From Epiperipatus broadwayi (taxonomy: Eukaryota > Onychophora > Udeonychophora > Euonychophora > Peripatidae): a DNA stretch of 64,000 nucleotides. Both the position numbers and the translations under genes were made by a program. Every line of letters begins with the position of its first letter. Position 1 is the stretch's first letter. Under the pieces are notes generated by a model. It had not been told where the DNA came from. It ran no database searches and was given only the letters and a program-made list of their open reading frames with translations. This document shows positions 13,341 through 27,400 of this stretch, one piece after another. The stretch is taken from the NCBI GenBank assembly GCA_028023455.1, contig JAQFVV010012536.1:2810001-2874000 (forward strand), given 5' to 3'.

Positions 13341-13929
13341 AGTATGTGTTCTGTGCTAAATCTATAGACATCTTTTGGTTTAGTCACAATCACTTATACA
13401 TCTTCATCAATGTTTAGTATTTATCAATAGCAAAGTATTACGCTTAGGCTTACAATACCATACTGTCTCTACTCATCACTTTGACGTCAATGTCTTTAGA
13501 TGTATACATTAATTGCCAATCATTTATTAAATCATAGCTCAGATACAAACTTTAAATCTCTATTAAAGACTGATATTTCTGTTTTTTAATTATACAAAAA
13601 CACATCTAATAATTCAAATTAATTTCTCTTTTCCCCTGTCTAATATCTTATTAAGAGATATTTAAAACCACCGCTAAAAAAGTCTTTAATTGAAGTTTAA
13701 TGCTTATATTTAGCCTAGAGATAATTTTTAATTAATCAATAGTGTATTTAGCTGATATTGGGGTCAAAGTTTAAAGTCCAGAAAGTTTGATTCCATAAGT
13801 CAAAGTTTAATATATGTATATATATTAAACTGGATCAGAGAAAATTGCTCTGATCACTTTCTTTAGATCTCGATTTTAAACTCGGGTTGTACTTCCATTA
13901 CAGCAGCAGACCAGCTCATCAAGAAGAGA

Positions 13930-15475
13930 AGTATAATACCACAAATAGATTAAACATCCACAGTACCTATAACCAGACAGGCTATACAAAGTATACCTCC
14001 CCATCACATTTCCAGGCTATAGCACTTTTCGACTGCTAGATTCAAACCCCTGACATACAAAACACTTTATTTGTTTTGAGGGTTAACCTCAGGCACCAAA
14101 TAACCACAGGTTATATAGTCAGCATGCCCGGACTACAGGTACACAAACCAGTGCTTGATATATGCCAAGCTAGCTTTTTTTCACAATTGTGGGGGGAAAT
14201 GTTTGGCACACTTGCTCAATACATATAGGTATTTATAAATTAATTCACTAGTGACACAGTTATAAGAGAAAGAATCGATCAGACAATAAAGCAAACAAAT
14301 ATTTTATTTTACACACTCACATAATTATAACATAATAATACGTACACATTTATAAACAATATAATATAAATTTACGACTATAATATTAAACATTAAGTCG
14401 GGGGTAACTCTTAGAATTCATTAAAGTCTTTCATTCACATAAATGTGCAAATGGGATAATAAGGATTAAATTTCCTAGGATTTTGAATACATCACACTGT
14501 CATGGATACAGTTACTTGTTTGTTTTCTTATTGTCAATTATCAACCAGTTGACCTTTTCTTTTCATTGATGGTTTTGGTTTCTTATTGATTTCCTGTTTG
14601 CAATGAGGGAGAGAGATATATTATCAGTAGTTCACAGATCATGAGGCAGACATGAGTTCCAGGTAGAGAACATATGATGGTTCTGAGGAGTGGGATCAAA
14701 GGCTAGCCACACTCTTCTGGTGGTGTTTAGCACTGCATGCTGCTAGGTCAGCCTTCCATGAAGATAGGTCGAGGCACAAGCATACTGGAAATGCATATAG
14801 CTTTTTGCCATCTTTTTTTTAAAAATTTAATAATTTCACTGCATCCAAAACAATCTGAATGGCAATAATAATAATAATGATAATGAATCAATCAATCAAT
14901 CAATCAATGATAATTTCTCATCTCTCAGTCCTTTTGTTTCTTTTTCATTGTTTCTCTTTATTGTCTTTCAATCTGGTTTAATTAATTTTATATTTCCTTA
15001 ATTAATTTTTGCATTCCTTCTTAATTTAATCTCATTGCTTAGATTAATCTAATACTCTGGTAAAATTTTGTTTCTTTAATTAGTACAAATGGGAGTTATC
15101 ATTTCTTTTTTATCAGCCAAGTAATCTTTAATAAATTGCAAATTTTTAAGTTTTCTTTTTGACAAATTTTATTTTTAATTTAATTTCATTTTCACATTCA
15201 TCATTACTATTTTTTCTTTTTTTAATTTATAAAAAGGAAGAGCTAGTTTCAACTCTTACTTAGAATTATCCCCCCCCCATTCTACTCACTATTTAATATT
15301 AAAACTCTTATTTTTCAACAAAAAAGAAAAAGGTGATGCAATACTTTATTTTTTCCAGTTTGCATTTCAAAATCTATTTTAAAACATATTATATTTTTCT
15401 ACTTTCACTTTTATTAAAACTTAATCATTTATTTATAAATGATTACATATGTAATGCAGAATATATGTGTTTTAA
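13930..15475 (+). repeat. Dispersed repeat of about 1.5 kb, copy 1
   Basis: Shares with 35875-37430, in the same order: CATTTCCAGGCTATAGC, AACCACAGGTTATATAGTCA, ATCAGCCAAGTAATCTTTAA and TGTAATGCAGAA near the end. No open frame of size. It might be a non-autonomous element or a long terminal sequence. Confidence 0.72.
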
Positions 15476-15660
15476 TCTATATATTCATTAGCTGTACAAT
15501 ATATATATATATATATATATAGTGTGTGTTATATGAGTAAGATTCAGAATAAATAAACTTTGGCATGTTAGCAAAGGATCTTAAGCTTTTGATGTTTATA
15601 AGCTTTACATTGACAACATTGATAAAAATTTAGAATGAAATACATCAGCCAATCAAAAAG

Positions 15661-16219
15661 AAATACTAAGTTAGAGTTTAAATATGTTTACTGAATTATT
15701 AGCGCCAAATATACTTTTGATGTTTACATGTTATATTCATGATTATTCAGCTGAAAAATCTCATTCTATGCTGATTTGTTCTCTGGTTATTCATTTTTCA
15801 TAATGAACCACATCCTGTTTGGTTTTTTATTTACAATCATTTTGCTCTTTGCACATTATTTTAACACAATTTGTATCGATACTATGGCTATGTTCTCTTT
15901 GATTATAAAAGACTGATGTATTAGTGGCATTAATGTTTACAAACACAAAAGAGAACAGAGTTATAGTTTTGATCCATGTTGTGCTAAAATAATGTATGAA
16001 GAGCAAAATGATAGTAAAAAAAATTCAAAAAGGCATGGTTCATTACAAAAAATAAATACGTAATTAACCAGAGAACAAAACAGTATTCAAATCAGCACAA
16101 AATGGGTTCTTTCAGCAGAATAACTATGAATATGATGTGAGAGCATCAAAAATATACTTGATGTTAATAATTTAATAAACATATTTAAACTCTGACTTAT
16201 ATTTTTTTTAATACTAAGT
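15661..16219. repeat. Long palindrome, arms about 250 bp
   Basis: The left arm (15672-15905) and the right arm (15945-16209) are inverted: GAGTTTAAATATGTTTA, GTTCTCTGGTTA and CATTTTGCTCTT are each matched by their complements. A 10-bp direct repeat AATACTAAGT lies at both outer edges (15662-15671, 16210-16219), possibly a target duplication. No coding sequence. Confidence 0.8.
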
Positions 16220-16281
16220 ATTAATATGGCAAAGTATCAAGATATATATATATATATATGTTATATAAAGAGCGTGCAAAA

Positions 16282-16552
16282 TTCATAGTATTATTTCTGG
16301 GAGTTTTCATATAATAAAAATATAATTATTTGTCAAGCGTTGTTAGCCAAAAGGTCAGTGCAGACACATTGCAAGAAAGCAGTTGGTTGCAGACGGTTGT
16401 TGCAGGTTAGCCTCCTGGCCAATGCTATGACATATGGAAAAATATATATATAATTATTAAATATCTGATGTTTCAGTACAATAACAATTACTTTCCTCAG
16501 AACTTCACAAAATAATACTATGAAGCTCCCAGAAATAATATTATGAATTTAT
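16282..16552. mobile_element. FB3 copy interrupted by a SINE
   Basis: It has the same termini as the 11047 copy (ATTCATAGTATTATTTCTGG and AGAAATAATATTATGAATT). A SINE is inserted at 16331-16448 with a 10-bp duplication TATAATTATT (16321-16330, 16449-16458). Confidence 0.8.
16331..16448 (+). mobile_element. SINE (family 1) inserted in FB3
   Basis: TGTCAAGCGTTGTTAGCC, GGTTGTTGCAGGTTAGCCTCC, GGCCAATGCTATGACATATG and an AT-rich tail. 10-bp target duplication TATAATTATT. Confidence 0.82.
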
Positions 16553-17083
16553 CATTTATCTGTGAGAATATATATATATATATAAAATTATAAAGCTAAT
16601 TCAATTGTGTTATTGTCGATATTCACCTATATTTCTTAAAACAATTTTTAAAAACATTATCAGAAAACATTTATACTTCTTTCATTTAAAATACATCAAT
16701 GCAGTCAATTATGAATCTAATAAATTTTTAAGAAGACAAATTTTAAATTAAATCTTAGTTGCTGTAATGTTGATATAAAGTGAATATTTTAACAGTTAAA
16801 TATATATATATATATATATATTATACCATAGGTGCACATAAGTAATTGATTATCATGTGCTATCTTGGCCAAATCTTACAATTAAACCAATAAGATATCA
16901 ATAACCTGTTAAATGTGAGTGTTGCCTTGACAACATACTGCTGATAATCTATTGGTTAATTTTAAGTATTGGCTGGGTGATTTGATTTATATATATATAT
17001 ATCTGAACAAATATTTATTTCATGATGCAAATTAAATTTAATAATAAAATCAATAATAATCATTAAAAAAAGGTCTTTCTTAC

Positions 17084-17196
17084 AGCTCCTGAACTTCCGC
17101 CCATTTTTTCTTCAGGAATAGCAGAAATTTTCTGAAAAAGCAAATAAGGACGTCTGCTAATTTTCAAATCACAATGATCCAAAAATGTCAGAATGC
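17084..17196 (-). CDS. TKFC: TKFC exon, Dha[10 protein letters not shown] segment
   Basis: A 113-nt exon ending in phase 0 after [10 protein letters not shown], the conserved glycine-rich DhaL motif, and before GTAAGA. It is the last recognisable exon. The next should begin with a (L/F)YG(L/T) motif and later carry GDRTMLD. I scanned down to base 1 without finding either. Confidence 0.9.
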
Positions 17197-20100
17197 CTAA
17201 ACATAAATTTATTTTATAAATCATTAAAAAATCTCTTTGAAATAGAAATAATATATACATATATCACATCAATACCTTGTGCTCCTCTTTCCATATTAGT
17301 GCCAAAATTACCATTGCCGCACAATTTATCAAGTTCATTCAACTTTTGTTCGGATGCAATAAGAGTTTGACAAGCCTTTCGTAAAGATTCTAACAAAATA
17401 GCACCATGATCTGAAAAAATAAAAATTTTAAAAATGGGAAAGTGGCAATATATAAATATTTTTTAATAATAATTATTTTTCACTTTTAAATAATTCACAG
17501 CGGAACAGAGATTTTTCTGATAGCACTCTTCATGCTAAGAATAGTTGGAAACCCATTTGCCAACCAATTTGGATAATTAGCCAAGATTGTTATAGGCCAG
17601 TTATCTGAAAGAAAAATGCTAAGTCCTTTGGAATCTGAAAACATTTTCAAACTCATCAAGAAAATGTGACTTCAGTTTTTGGGTACAGCATCAAGAATTA
17701 TTATACCACAAGGCCCTTTTCATTTTGTATAGTAGTAAATTTTATTATAAATGAAAGTTAATCAGTAAATATGCAGGTGAGAACAATTAAAACTATAATA
17801 ATTGCAATGCTAAATATTAAATAAAGATGTAATCTTCACCTGCTTTTATATGTGATGACGGGTTGTACATACGATCGAAACTTCGCATCTATATCATAAG
17901 CTAAGTAATTTAAAGAGCTCACTTCACTATAAACTTTACAACATGAACATTTGCATATTAGATAGGATGATAAAGAAGAGATAAAATGCTACCAATCATC
18001 AATAAAAGCTGAAGAATGTTGCTGAAAAAACTCAATCCAGACATTCCAAAACAATAAACTGCAATCTTGATTTTTGTGCAGGCGAGTTTAAAAAATTTAA
18101 AGCACCACATTAGGAAACTATTATATATAAAGATGGCCAAAAACAAAGCCATTAAAAAAATGAAACTTGTTTTTCTAGAAAAATTTATTAATTTTTCAAG
18201 CTAAATTATTTAGTAAATTTTTTAAATGCACGTGTTGGATGGAGGGAGGTATGCAATTACCATTTTATATTATCCTGCACTATTTAAGTATTTCTCTACA
18301 TCATTTAGTGTAATATTATATTAGATCACTGAAGCTCAAAGTCCATGGATCATATTTCCTGTTTGTCATTCTCAGTCCTCAAATGTATGAACTCCTGAGC
18401 AATGAACTATTCTATTACTTATTTTTTGATTTATCATATTTATCTCAGAAGTTTAAATACTCATTTAGCATAGCTTATTAATAAAAAAAATTACTTCTCT
18501 TCAAATATTTTTCATTACTATTCAGTCATTAACTTTATTGCTTTTATATTTAATTGGTAATTGTTTTTTAAATGTATAATTCTGAAATATTAATATCACT
18601 TATGTTCTTTATTACTTTTTACAATGCTTTTTTGCAAGCCACTATTGACGGTTTCGATTACCCCAGCAATCTTCTTCAGAACTTCTACATATATTACCAA
18701 ATCTTAACTGTTAAATTCAAACTTTCAAATTTTACTGTTATATTTTAGTAGTAGAATATAACTGTAAAATTTAAAATTTTAAATTTAGCAATTAAGATTT
18801 GGAAATATAAGTAGAAGTTCTGAAGAAGATTGTTGGGACAATCGAAACTGTCAATGGGTTGTAAAATAGCATTGTAAAAAGTAATAAAGAATAAAGATGA
18901 TATTAATATTATAAGGATTTGGCAATGCAATAAAAAAGATAAGATTAAAATTCTGAAATATTCTTATATAAAGGGACCCTATGGTGTATTTTAGATTATT
19001 ACAGGCTTATAAATGAGTGGGTAGTTGATTATAGTCATCCACGCCACGTGAGGGCATTGTTTTTCTTGAAAAAATATAACTTATAAACATTCCCAGGCCT
19101 TTTTTTTATTTGAATTCCTTATTGTTTTTTTTCATGTAAAACTTGGTACGCTTATGTCGCTTTGGGGGGGGGGGGTTCAATGTAAAACTTAGTATGCTTA
19201 TTACAGTTGTATTTTTGTTTTCCTATTTTTATTTAAAAAATAAATACTCAAGTTAGTAAGCTATTTTTTTTGGTTTCGCTTTTTTTTTTTTTTAAATAAC
19301 AAACAAATTTAAAACTTATTACGATTTTTTTTTTTTTTTTGATTTCACTTTGTTTTTGTTTTTTTTTAAAACAACATCAAAAAAATTAAAACTTATTAGG
19401 CTATTTTTTTTTTTGGTTCTGCTTGACGTTACGGTATTATTTAGCCATCATCCCATTTCACCTACTATGTTCCATCGTAGTTAGTATCTTTTCCAACAGT
19501 TTGAGCCCTCACAGTTCACATATATAATCAGAATAATTTATTTTGATATGTAATAGCGTATATTTATGTGTATGTGTGGATATGTGTGCAAATTTAATAT
19601 CCATTAATGTCTGTATGTGTATAATGTATACACAGTTAAAAATTTAAAATTAACAAAATGATCTAATTAAATGAAGTTGTGTGAACATCATTATGTGTGC
19701 AACCACTTACATATATATGTGAGAAAAGCCATAATGCAATAGATTTAAAGAAGCATTACAACTCTTTTAAATTAATAATATACATTTGAAATATTCTCAG
19801 TTAAAAACTCTTTATTTAAATGCATTGGTATATAAATTTCAATTCCTGGGATAGTCACACACACATATATAATAAAATGTTTGAAAAAAAAATCTGTTTT
19901 TATAAATAAAAAAAAGTTGTCAATTTTTGGGAAAACATATGTAAGCAATCAGCAACAACCGAAATCAACCTATTCTTAGGGTCTTATAGACATTGGCCCT
20001 GCTTATGTATTCCCTATTTAGTATATTCATTGCAACCTTTGAACAATAATTAGAAAACAATAAATTTCTTAAGATAGCAATTAATGAAAATTGGGATTAA

Positions 20101-21390
20101 AATTTTAAATGTATTTTAAAAATAAAAACTTGCCTATTTCTTAAATGAAATTCTAAAACTCTAAACGCTTGTTAAATAATAACTTATTCAGTTATTATTC
20201 TATTACTTGCTAATATTTGTTTTATATATGTTTACTTTATAACCCACCTGTGTGTGTCATTCAATGCACTTATGTTTATTTAATCTATATTTAAGAATTA
20301 AAATATATTAAATTAGAAACAATGTATTGCATATCATTCGTAGTCCATTCCAAATCTTAGTTAAATTCCTTAATACTGGTGTTAATTATTAATGTATGCA
20401 TCAACAAATTTCACATTTATTATAGTTTCTTTTTTTGGTATAAATAAATTTTAAAAAACAAGCTGTTCGCAGCTATAGTAATATATCAGACGTATAGCTT
20501 GAATAAAGTGGTCGTTAATTGCAAGAATCGAATGTCTATGTTTTCCGTTTCTTTGTTTCATTGAGATTATCGAGAATATGTTATTTGTCACATTACCTCC
20601 TTCAAAGTATTGTTCAGACATACCCTTTGACAAGGTTTTGCGCCTCAAAACTTGACTACAGAAGTGTGTAAACCCTCCGATAATTATTGCTTGGTCAAAT
20701 CGTGTGATTTCAATAAAAAAAATTAAACTTTATTTACAATTAACGATTTATACCTAATTGTAAGACACACACCCTCATGCAAAAAAGTGTGAAGTGTACG
20801 AATTCACTGAAATAATTTACTGCGATGTGACAACACGGCCGCAAAATATACGTTCAGCCATGTAAATGACGTTTTTATGTGTTTTAGCATATAAACCACA
20901 CCATCACACAGCATGGATGTCTATAAAACAACTACCAATGAATGTTTCTGCATTCACCTTTAAAAAATGTAATTATTTAATATTTATGAAAGGACAAAAT
21001 GATTTAAATTTAATTTAAATTATAAAAATTTAACAATGTAGAATGATTAAATAAAATTCACTGTGCACAATGTTGTTTGGGGCAGTTTCTTCATTATTAA
21101 GTTTTCTTGTATAATATTTTTCATCTTAACTTCTAAAAAATTAGCTGTGAAACACCCTGAGATCACATTAAAAGCAGAATTCTTCTAGGTAAAAACCTAG
21201 GTTTTAAAGTTTTTGCTATTCCAATTCCTGTACTATTATTCTGGCATGTATTATTACTTACTAAAGCTTGCCGTAAGTGTCATAGAGATTTAAGCTAAAT
21301 CATGTGATGGAGTCAGGTGACATTTTATCAATTTATACCAAATTCTGGCCACAGGATAGAAATATCCACAGTTAATAAAAACACTAAGGA

Positions 21391-21425
<35 letters not shown>

Positions 21426-24400
21426 GGTGTCCTTATAGACTTAAAACTAGTTCAATTTATATATATATATATATATATAAACTGAACTAGTTTTAAGTCT
21501 ATACAACTATGCAAGCAAGTGGGCTTAGATTTAAAACATTTATGTTTTTTAGTTTGGGCTGATAACTTCATAATATATCAGAGAGAGATAAAAGATAGAT
21601 GCTGGAAGGAGGATACATTACATCCTAAAGATTCAGGTGCAATAATCCAGTATCCAAAGCTCCTTACTTATGAAATCCATAAGCTTGAGAATAGACTGGA
21701 GATGTTAGATAGGACAGTACAGGATAGGAATTTAATAAGTATTATTATTTTGCATCTATTATCATTTACTAGAACTTACAATAAGTGGTGTAAAGATAGT
21801 GAAAAAGTGCACTATTATTTTTTTTATGTAAATAAAACGTCCGACAGTCCTTAAATCAGCAGAAGTACTTTCGGTTAATTTCTTAAGCCATCCTCAACTG
21901 CCATTAAATTAAAAAAAAAAACAAAGCGGAAGCAAATATCATCAATTCAAATTCCATGAATTCCATATGTCTATTTATTAAATGCATTTTATTCATATTT
22001 ATAAAAATTGCCTCCTTAATTATTCTTTTATTATGGTTTCTCTCTTCATGAAGAATTTTCACATTTTCAAAATCAAATTCAAATTTATATTTACATGTTT
22101 TTTCATGGTCAAAGAAAACTGAAGCAGTCATTAAATCACCATTATTCTTATTTTTTACATGCTTGTATAACAATTCATGCTCCTTTAATTTAATCTCTTC
22201 TCAAGACTGCATGTTATCATATATAGGTGGGTGCAATATTGAGAAGAGATTAAATGAGCATGAATTGTTATATAAATGTGTAAAAAATAAGAATAATGGT
22301 GATTTAATGACTGCTTCCGTTTTCTTTGATCATGAAAAAACATGTAAATATAAATTTAAATTTGATATTGAAAGTGTGAAAATTTTTCATGAAGAGAGAA
22401 ACGGTTTAATAAAAGAAAAATTAAGGAGGCAATTTTTATAAATAGGAATAAAATGCATTTAATAAATCGACAAGCTGCTAACATTAAAATACAAGATTCA
22501 TGAGATTTGAATTGATGACATTTGCTGCCATTTTGTTTTTTAAATTTAATGGCAGTTGGGGCAGTTTTAAGAAATTAACTGAAAATACTTCTGCAGATTT
22601 AAAGACTGTTTTTTTAATAGTTTATTACCATTAAATTTATTATTTTTATTATAATTACTATTTTTTGTATATTAATTAAATCAATTATTTTAATTAATGC
22701 ATGAATACTGATTTGAAAATGGAATTTACAGTAGGTAAATAATCACAAAGGCAAAACGCTCCATATAGTAGTGCCACTCAGTGCAAACCAGAGTAATCAA
22801 TGGATGCAGAAAGGTTTGTGCATAAAATCTCTATCTAGTGCCTATTCATCCAATACCTCCAGACTAGTTTCTAGCTTGTGGCTTTCAACAGTGAGGAGCC
22901 TTGGATCTGAGAGCACTGCACTTATCTTAGAATCTAAGGCAACCCTCCAGAAGCCACCTTTTACTTTTTTAGCTACCTATAAAGAATGGTGATCAAGTGA
23001 TGTTTGATAGGTAAATAATGTTAGTTTTCATATTCTAGCATTTTTAACTGTTGTAAACTTACATGTATCTAAGTTTCCTTACTTAATTTAAAAAAAAATA
23101 ATTATTTAATATTTATGAAAGACAAAAAAATTGCACTAGGTAAATAACGAATGTATTTATATTCCAATCAATGCAACGACCTATGTTCTTTTTTATTAAT
23201 TAAAGTTTTGGATTAATGTATGACACAAAAATGTTACTTTGTTTCAAATTATCTTGCAGTCTGTATCTTTTAAATTTAAAAAGTGGTAACAACTCATAAA
23301 AGCCAAAGCCTGTACCTTCTAGAATTTATTTTATTTCAGAGTGAAAACCTACAGTTCATAGAAACACTTGTAAAATAACCTTTAAACATCTGTAACAGTC
23401 AAAACATGTTTATCTCGCTAACACACTGTAGAATTTAAACCCGAGACATAGAACTCAACACTAGGAGAGTTACCTCCCAGAAATCTCAAGTTCGAATCCA
23501 AAGTCCAAACTCCACAACGCCCTCTATGTGGTAACACATTTGATGCTACTAATAATATAATTTCATGCTGGTGCCGGTGATCAGGGAGAAAACAAAAGAC
23601 TCTAAATCTAAAATAGCCCTAGGTTAATTTAACAATAACTTATAGATGTGCCAAAGATAAGTTTAATGGACTATGTAATTTATATTGCACTCCGAATAAA
23701 TAGAGAAAAGGAAATAAATTTATAAATAAGATTTTAATAATTTGGTAATAAAATAATTTAGCGATACAAATTGGATAGTTATATAAAAAACAAACAAGAT
23801 GGCTGATACCTTGTACTTGGGTTCGTTTAGATAAAGTGTCTATCATATATTGACACGGTAGGCATATGCGAGTCACGTAAAGTCTAATAGAGTTTGAAAT
23901 ATTCTAAACATTTATCACGGGAGATTTAAATGGAGATCGAGAGTCGCTCGCGAATAGATTATAAGATCGAGCTACACTGAACGGATTTGAAATTCATTTG
24001 AATAGAATTCTTTTAAAAGTAAAGGGAAATATACGGTGGTGCTAGCGAGTATATGCTGAGGAGGGGTGCAGTTTATGAGTATGCAACTTTCAAGGATGGC
24101 AAAAGGTCTTGGCATTGGATAGGCATTCTGCCTTTTATTTGGGACGTCTCTAGCCCACTCACAGCTCAAGCCTGTCCCGCACCCAGGAGCTTCGTAACTG
24201 TGTGGACATACGCGAAATAATTCCCATGTGCCATTTTAGCACATGACTGGGAACCGTGGAGTAAAATATGGGGAAACAGATTCGAACGATGATGATCTTT
24301 GCCAACAGGAGGATTCTAGCACCCATGCATATTTACTAGCAACACAGCTTAATTTTCATAAGAATTAATAAAATAAAGAGCAATTCGTTAATTAAGGAAC

Positions 24401-27400
24401 AGAAATAGCTCGATCTCGACTTTCATATTTGAATAGCCAGCAGACTCTCAACAAAACTTAAGATAAATAACTATTCATTTAACAAAATTTTATACGCAAA
24501 ATATACTTTGAAACATATATATGAGATACTTTTAAATAGAAACGATGGGAAGGGGGGGGAATGCATGTTTGCAGTTTATAAACTAAGATGGCAACCACGC
24601 ATCATTTAACTTCCCTACGTTACTCGCATTAGTCTAAAGAAATTAATTATACATTTCATAATAACACATTGAAATTAAACATTTATAAATATAATAGAAG
24701 ATCAACCCAAGTACAAATTCAGCATGCATTAGAAAAACATTTAAATAAATACATTTATAGAATATACAAAATTGTTAGCTTTAGCTCGAAGTTTTCTGAG
24801 ATCTCGGGTTGATTTTAATTACCTTGTTCTTTTAACTGTGTCTGTGGGAATTTCCAAACTTGTAGCAAAGTTCTTAAGCAAAATTATGAGTTTTCTTCGA
24901 TTCATGGTTCCGCAGCAGCAGTTAGAAGATTTTAAGAGCAGCATTTCATAGGGCTGGTTCAGTTGGATTTCACGGTGACAGGACATCAGATTTTGAATGA
25001 CGGACGGCCGAGGCGCAGGATCCCGAGGAAAGACAGCGATTGCCCCATTACCCAGACATTCTGAGGTTAAACTATTTTACAACTCTATTTACTGTCACGA
25101 TCAGGTAGCTTAATTAATAACTCTGTCTAATCATCTAATTACAATCAATCAGCCCTATTTATAGTCTCTCCTTGATTACCATCTAACCCTGCAATGATGA
25201 AATCCATTCTTTAATTATTACACATTTGAAAAACACGGATTACATTTTTTAATTAAAATCTGTTCGTAAACACTGTTTTATCTCATCAAATCTACTGGCG
25301 CCAATATGATTAAAATTAGCTACTATTGTTCTTTCTCTACCCTCACTGATTTAAAAATGATGACATGTTTTTGAATAATATTTTACAACGCTTTACATTT
25401 ATCAAACACTATTTCTGAATTTAATTTCCAGAAACATTTCTCAGTGATATTATTTCTTAAAGACAAATAATTATAACGAAATAACATCACAAATAAATCG
25501 ATTCAAAAACAACTTTTAAATAAAATATTTTGATATTTTTTTAAATATTATCGCAGTATGTGTGTAGATGAGAATATGTGACCTACTTTATTGTACAAGC
25601 ATATATACGTAATATATACTCGACGGTTTGAAAATAAAACCGTTTAAAAACAATTTTAATTATTATTAAACCCCGGGCATCCCATTATACATATAAATTT
25701 AGGTGGGATTTCGGTAAATATACCCAGTACACACACAATACGATGAAATTAGGGTTTTAAATAAGGCATGAGGGTAGGAAACAGGAAGGCAAGGCGAAAC
25801 TAAGATTGGTAAGGAAAATCTTACTGTTTCACATCACATGATCACTATTTCCCATGCTTGCTCATAACTGTTGTTAAAATAGGCAAAACTCTCTCCATAC
25901 TGTAGTGCCACTCAAAGCAATACAGAGTAATCAATGGATACCAGAAGGCTTGTGCATAAAATCCCTATCTAGTGCCTACTTGTCCAATATTACCAAACTA
26001 GTTTCTGGCTTATGGCCTTTGTCAGTGAGAAACCTTGGATCCGAGAGCACTGCACCTAGATCTTAGGATCTAATGGAACCCTCCAGCAGCCACCTTTTAT
26101 CTCTACTTAACTACAAAACTATGAGAACAAAATTGAAAACACACAAATATTTTCAATCTAAGCTCAGCAGCTTATATAGACATATGGGACTGAACTCAGT
26201 TCAGCACCCATACATTTTGGTGTCAGTGGTTCTTTTATAACCATAGCCACCACCTTCCTACTAAGCAGGATTAGTATTAAACCTTTAAACATCACATGAT
26301 CACTATTTTCCATGCTTGCTCATAACTGTTGTTAAAATAGGGAAAGCTCTCTCCATACAGTAGTGCCACTCAAAGCAAGACAGAGTAATCAATTGATGCC
26401 AGAAGGCTTGTGCATAAATCCCTACCTAGTGCCTATTCATCCAATATCCTCAAACTAGTTTCCTCACTGATGAAGGCCATAAACCAGAAACTAGTTTGGG
26501 GATATTAAACTTAACTACATATATAGATTAACAAACACATATATTATATCGGTTGCAAAGCAAGATACATAATCAACTACAAAAGTGGGTTAAGTGATGG
26601 TTATCTTTGGATAACAATTTTAATAAAAATGATAATAAAATTTAAAAAAACAGTAGACAAGTAAATATATAGGGTATATGAGCACAGACTTTCACACAAC
26701 CCACCACTCTCCACACTATCTCATAACACTGATACACTTGAACACATATATGTGGAAAAGATAAATAATCGCCAATATACATATTTCATGCTAAATCAGC
26801 AATCATCAGTTGGTCCAGATTACCATCTCTACACATATATGCTATAAGTGCTCATATATATATTAAGATAGCCAATCCTCATACTTTAATGGACAGGCTT
26901 CAATCTACTCCACACTCCAACTCTTCAACTGTCCATCCAATTGAAAATCTGATGCTGGAATGCTCAAAGGCCACCCTAAGGCCGAGATTCTTGTCACACC
27001 CATGTTGACCTAAAGTCAATCTGACCCCTCATACACAGGAGGACATAATCCATTTATACAAGAGATGGTTGCTTTTATTTTTCCTTGGTTAACAGTTCTT
27101 CCGCTTTTGGCAGCCATCTTTGCAACTGGTCTTATTAAAAGCGTCCCTTAGTGATTCAGTTTCAAGAAGACAGGGACAATTGTCCCCTTACCTTTATGTT
27201 TTTTATTCAAGGTAAGTCGGTTTTAATCATTATATATTATGGAAAGTGATAATATAATCAATAATTCTCAAATTAATGTTAACCCTGATCTCAGCATTCA
27301 ATCTAGCAATGCAGTCATCGGTCATAAATATTATAGCCTTAGATCTAATCTAAATGCAACTAAACTAACTTCTACTACAAATAAAAACCCACAAACCAAT

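Larger units (their letters stand above)
18588..18913. repeat. Palindrome carrying two divergent hammerhead-like cores
   Basis: The left half (18588-18740) is the reverse complement of the right half (18765-18913). Outer sequence TATTAATATCA, then TTTATTACTTTTTACAATGC, pairs with its complement. Each half holds one CTGAAGA...GAAAC core pointing outward. Confidence 0.78.

Noticed and set aside
1-17083. Last TKFC exons (YG(L/T)F, GDRTMLD, RAGRASY motifs)
   Set aside because: I looked for the reverse-complement patterns and found none with splice sites. They probably lie beyond the window.
21519-21854. 111-codon open frame looking like a small protein
   Set aside because: It coincides with a diverged FB1 arm aligned to several other copies that have no open frame.
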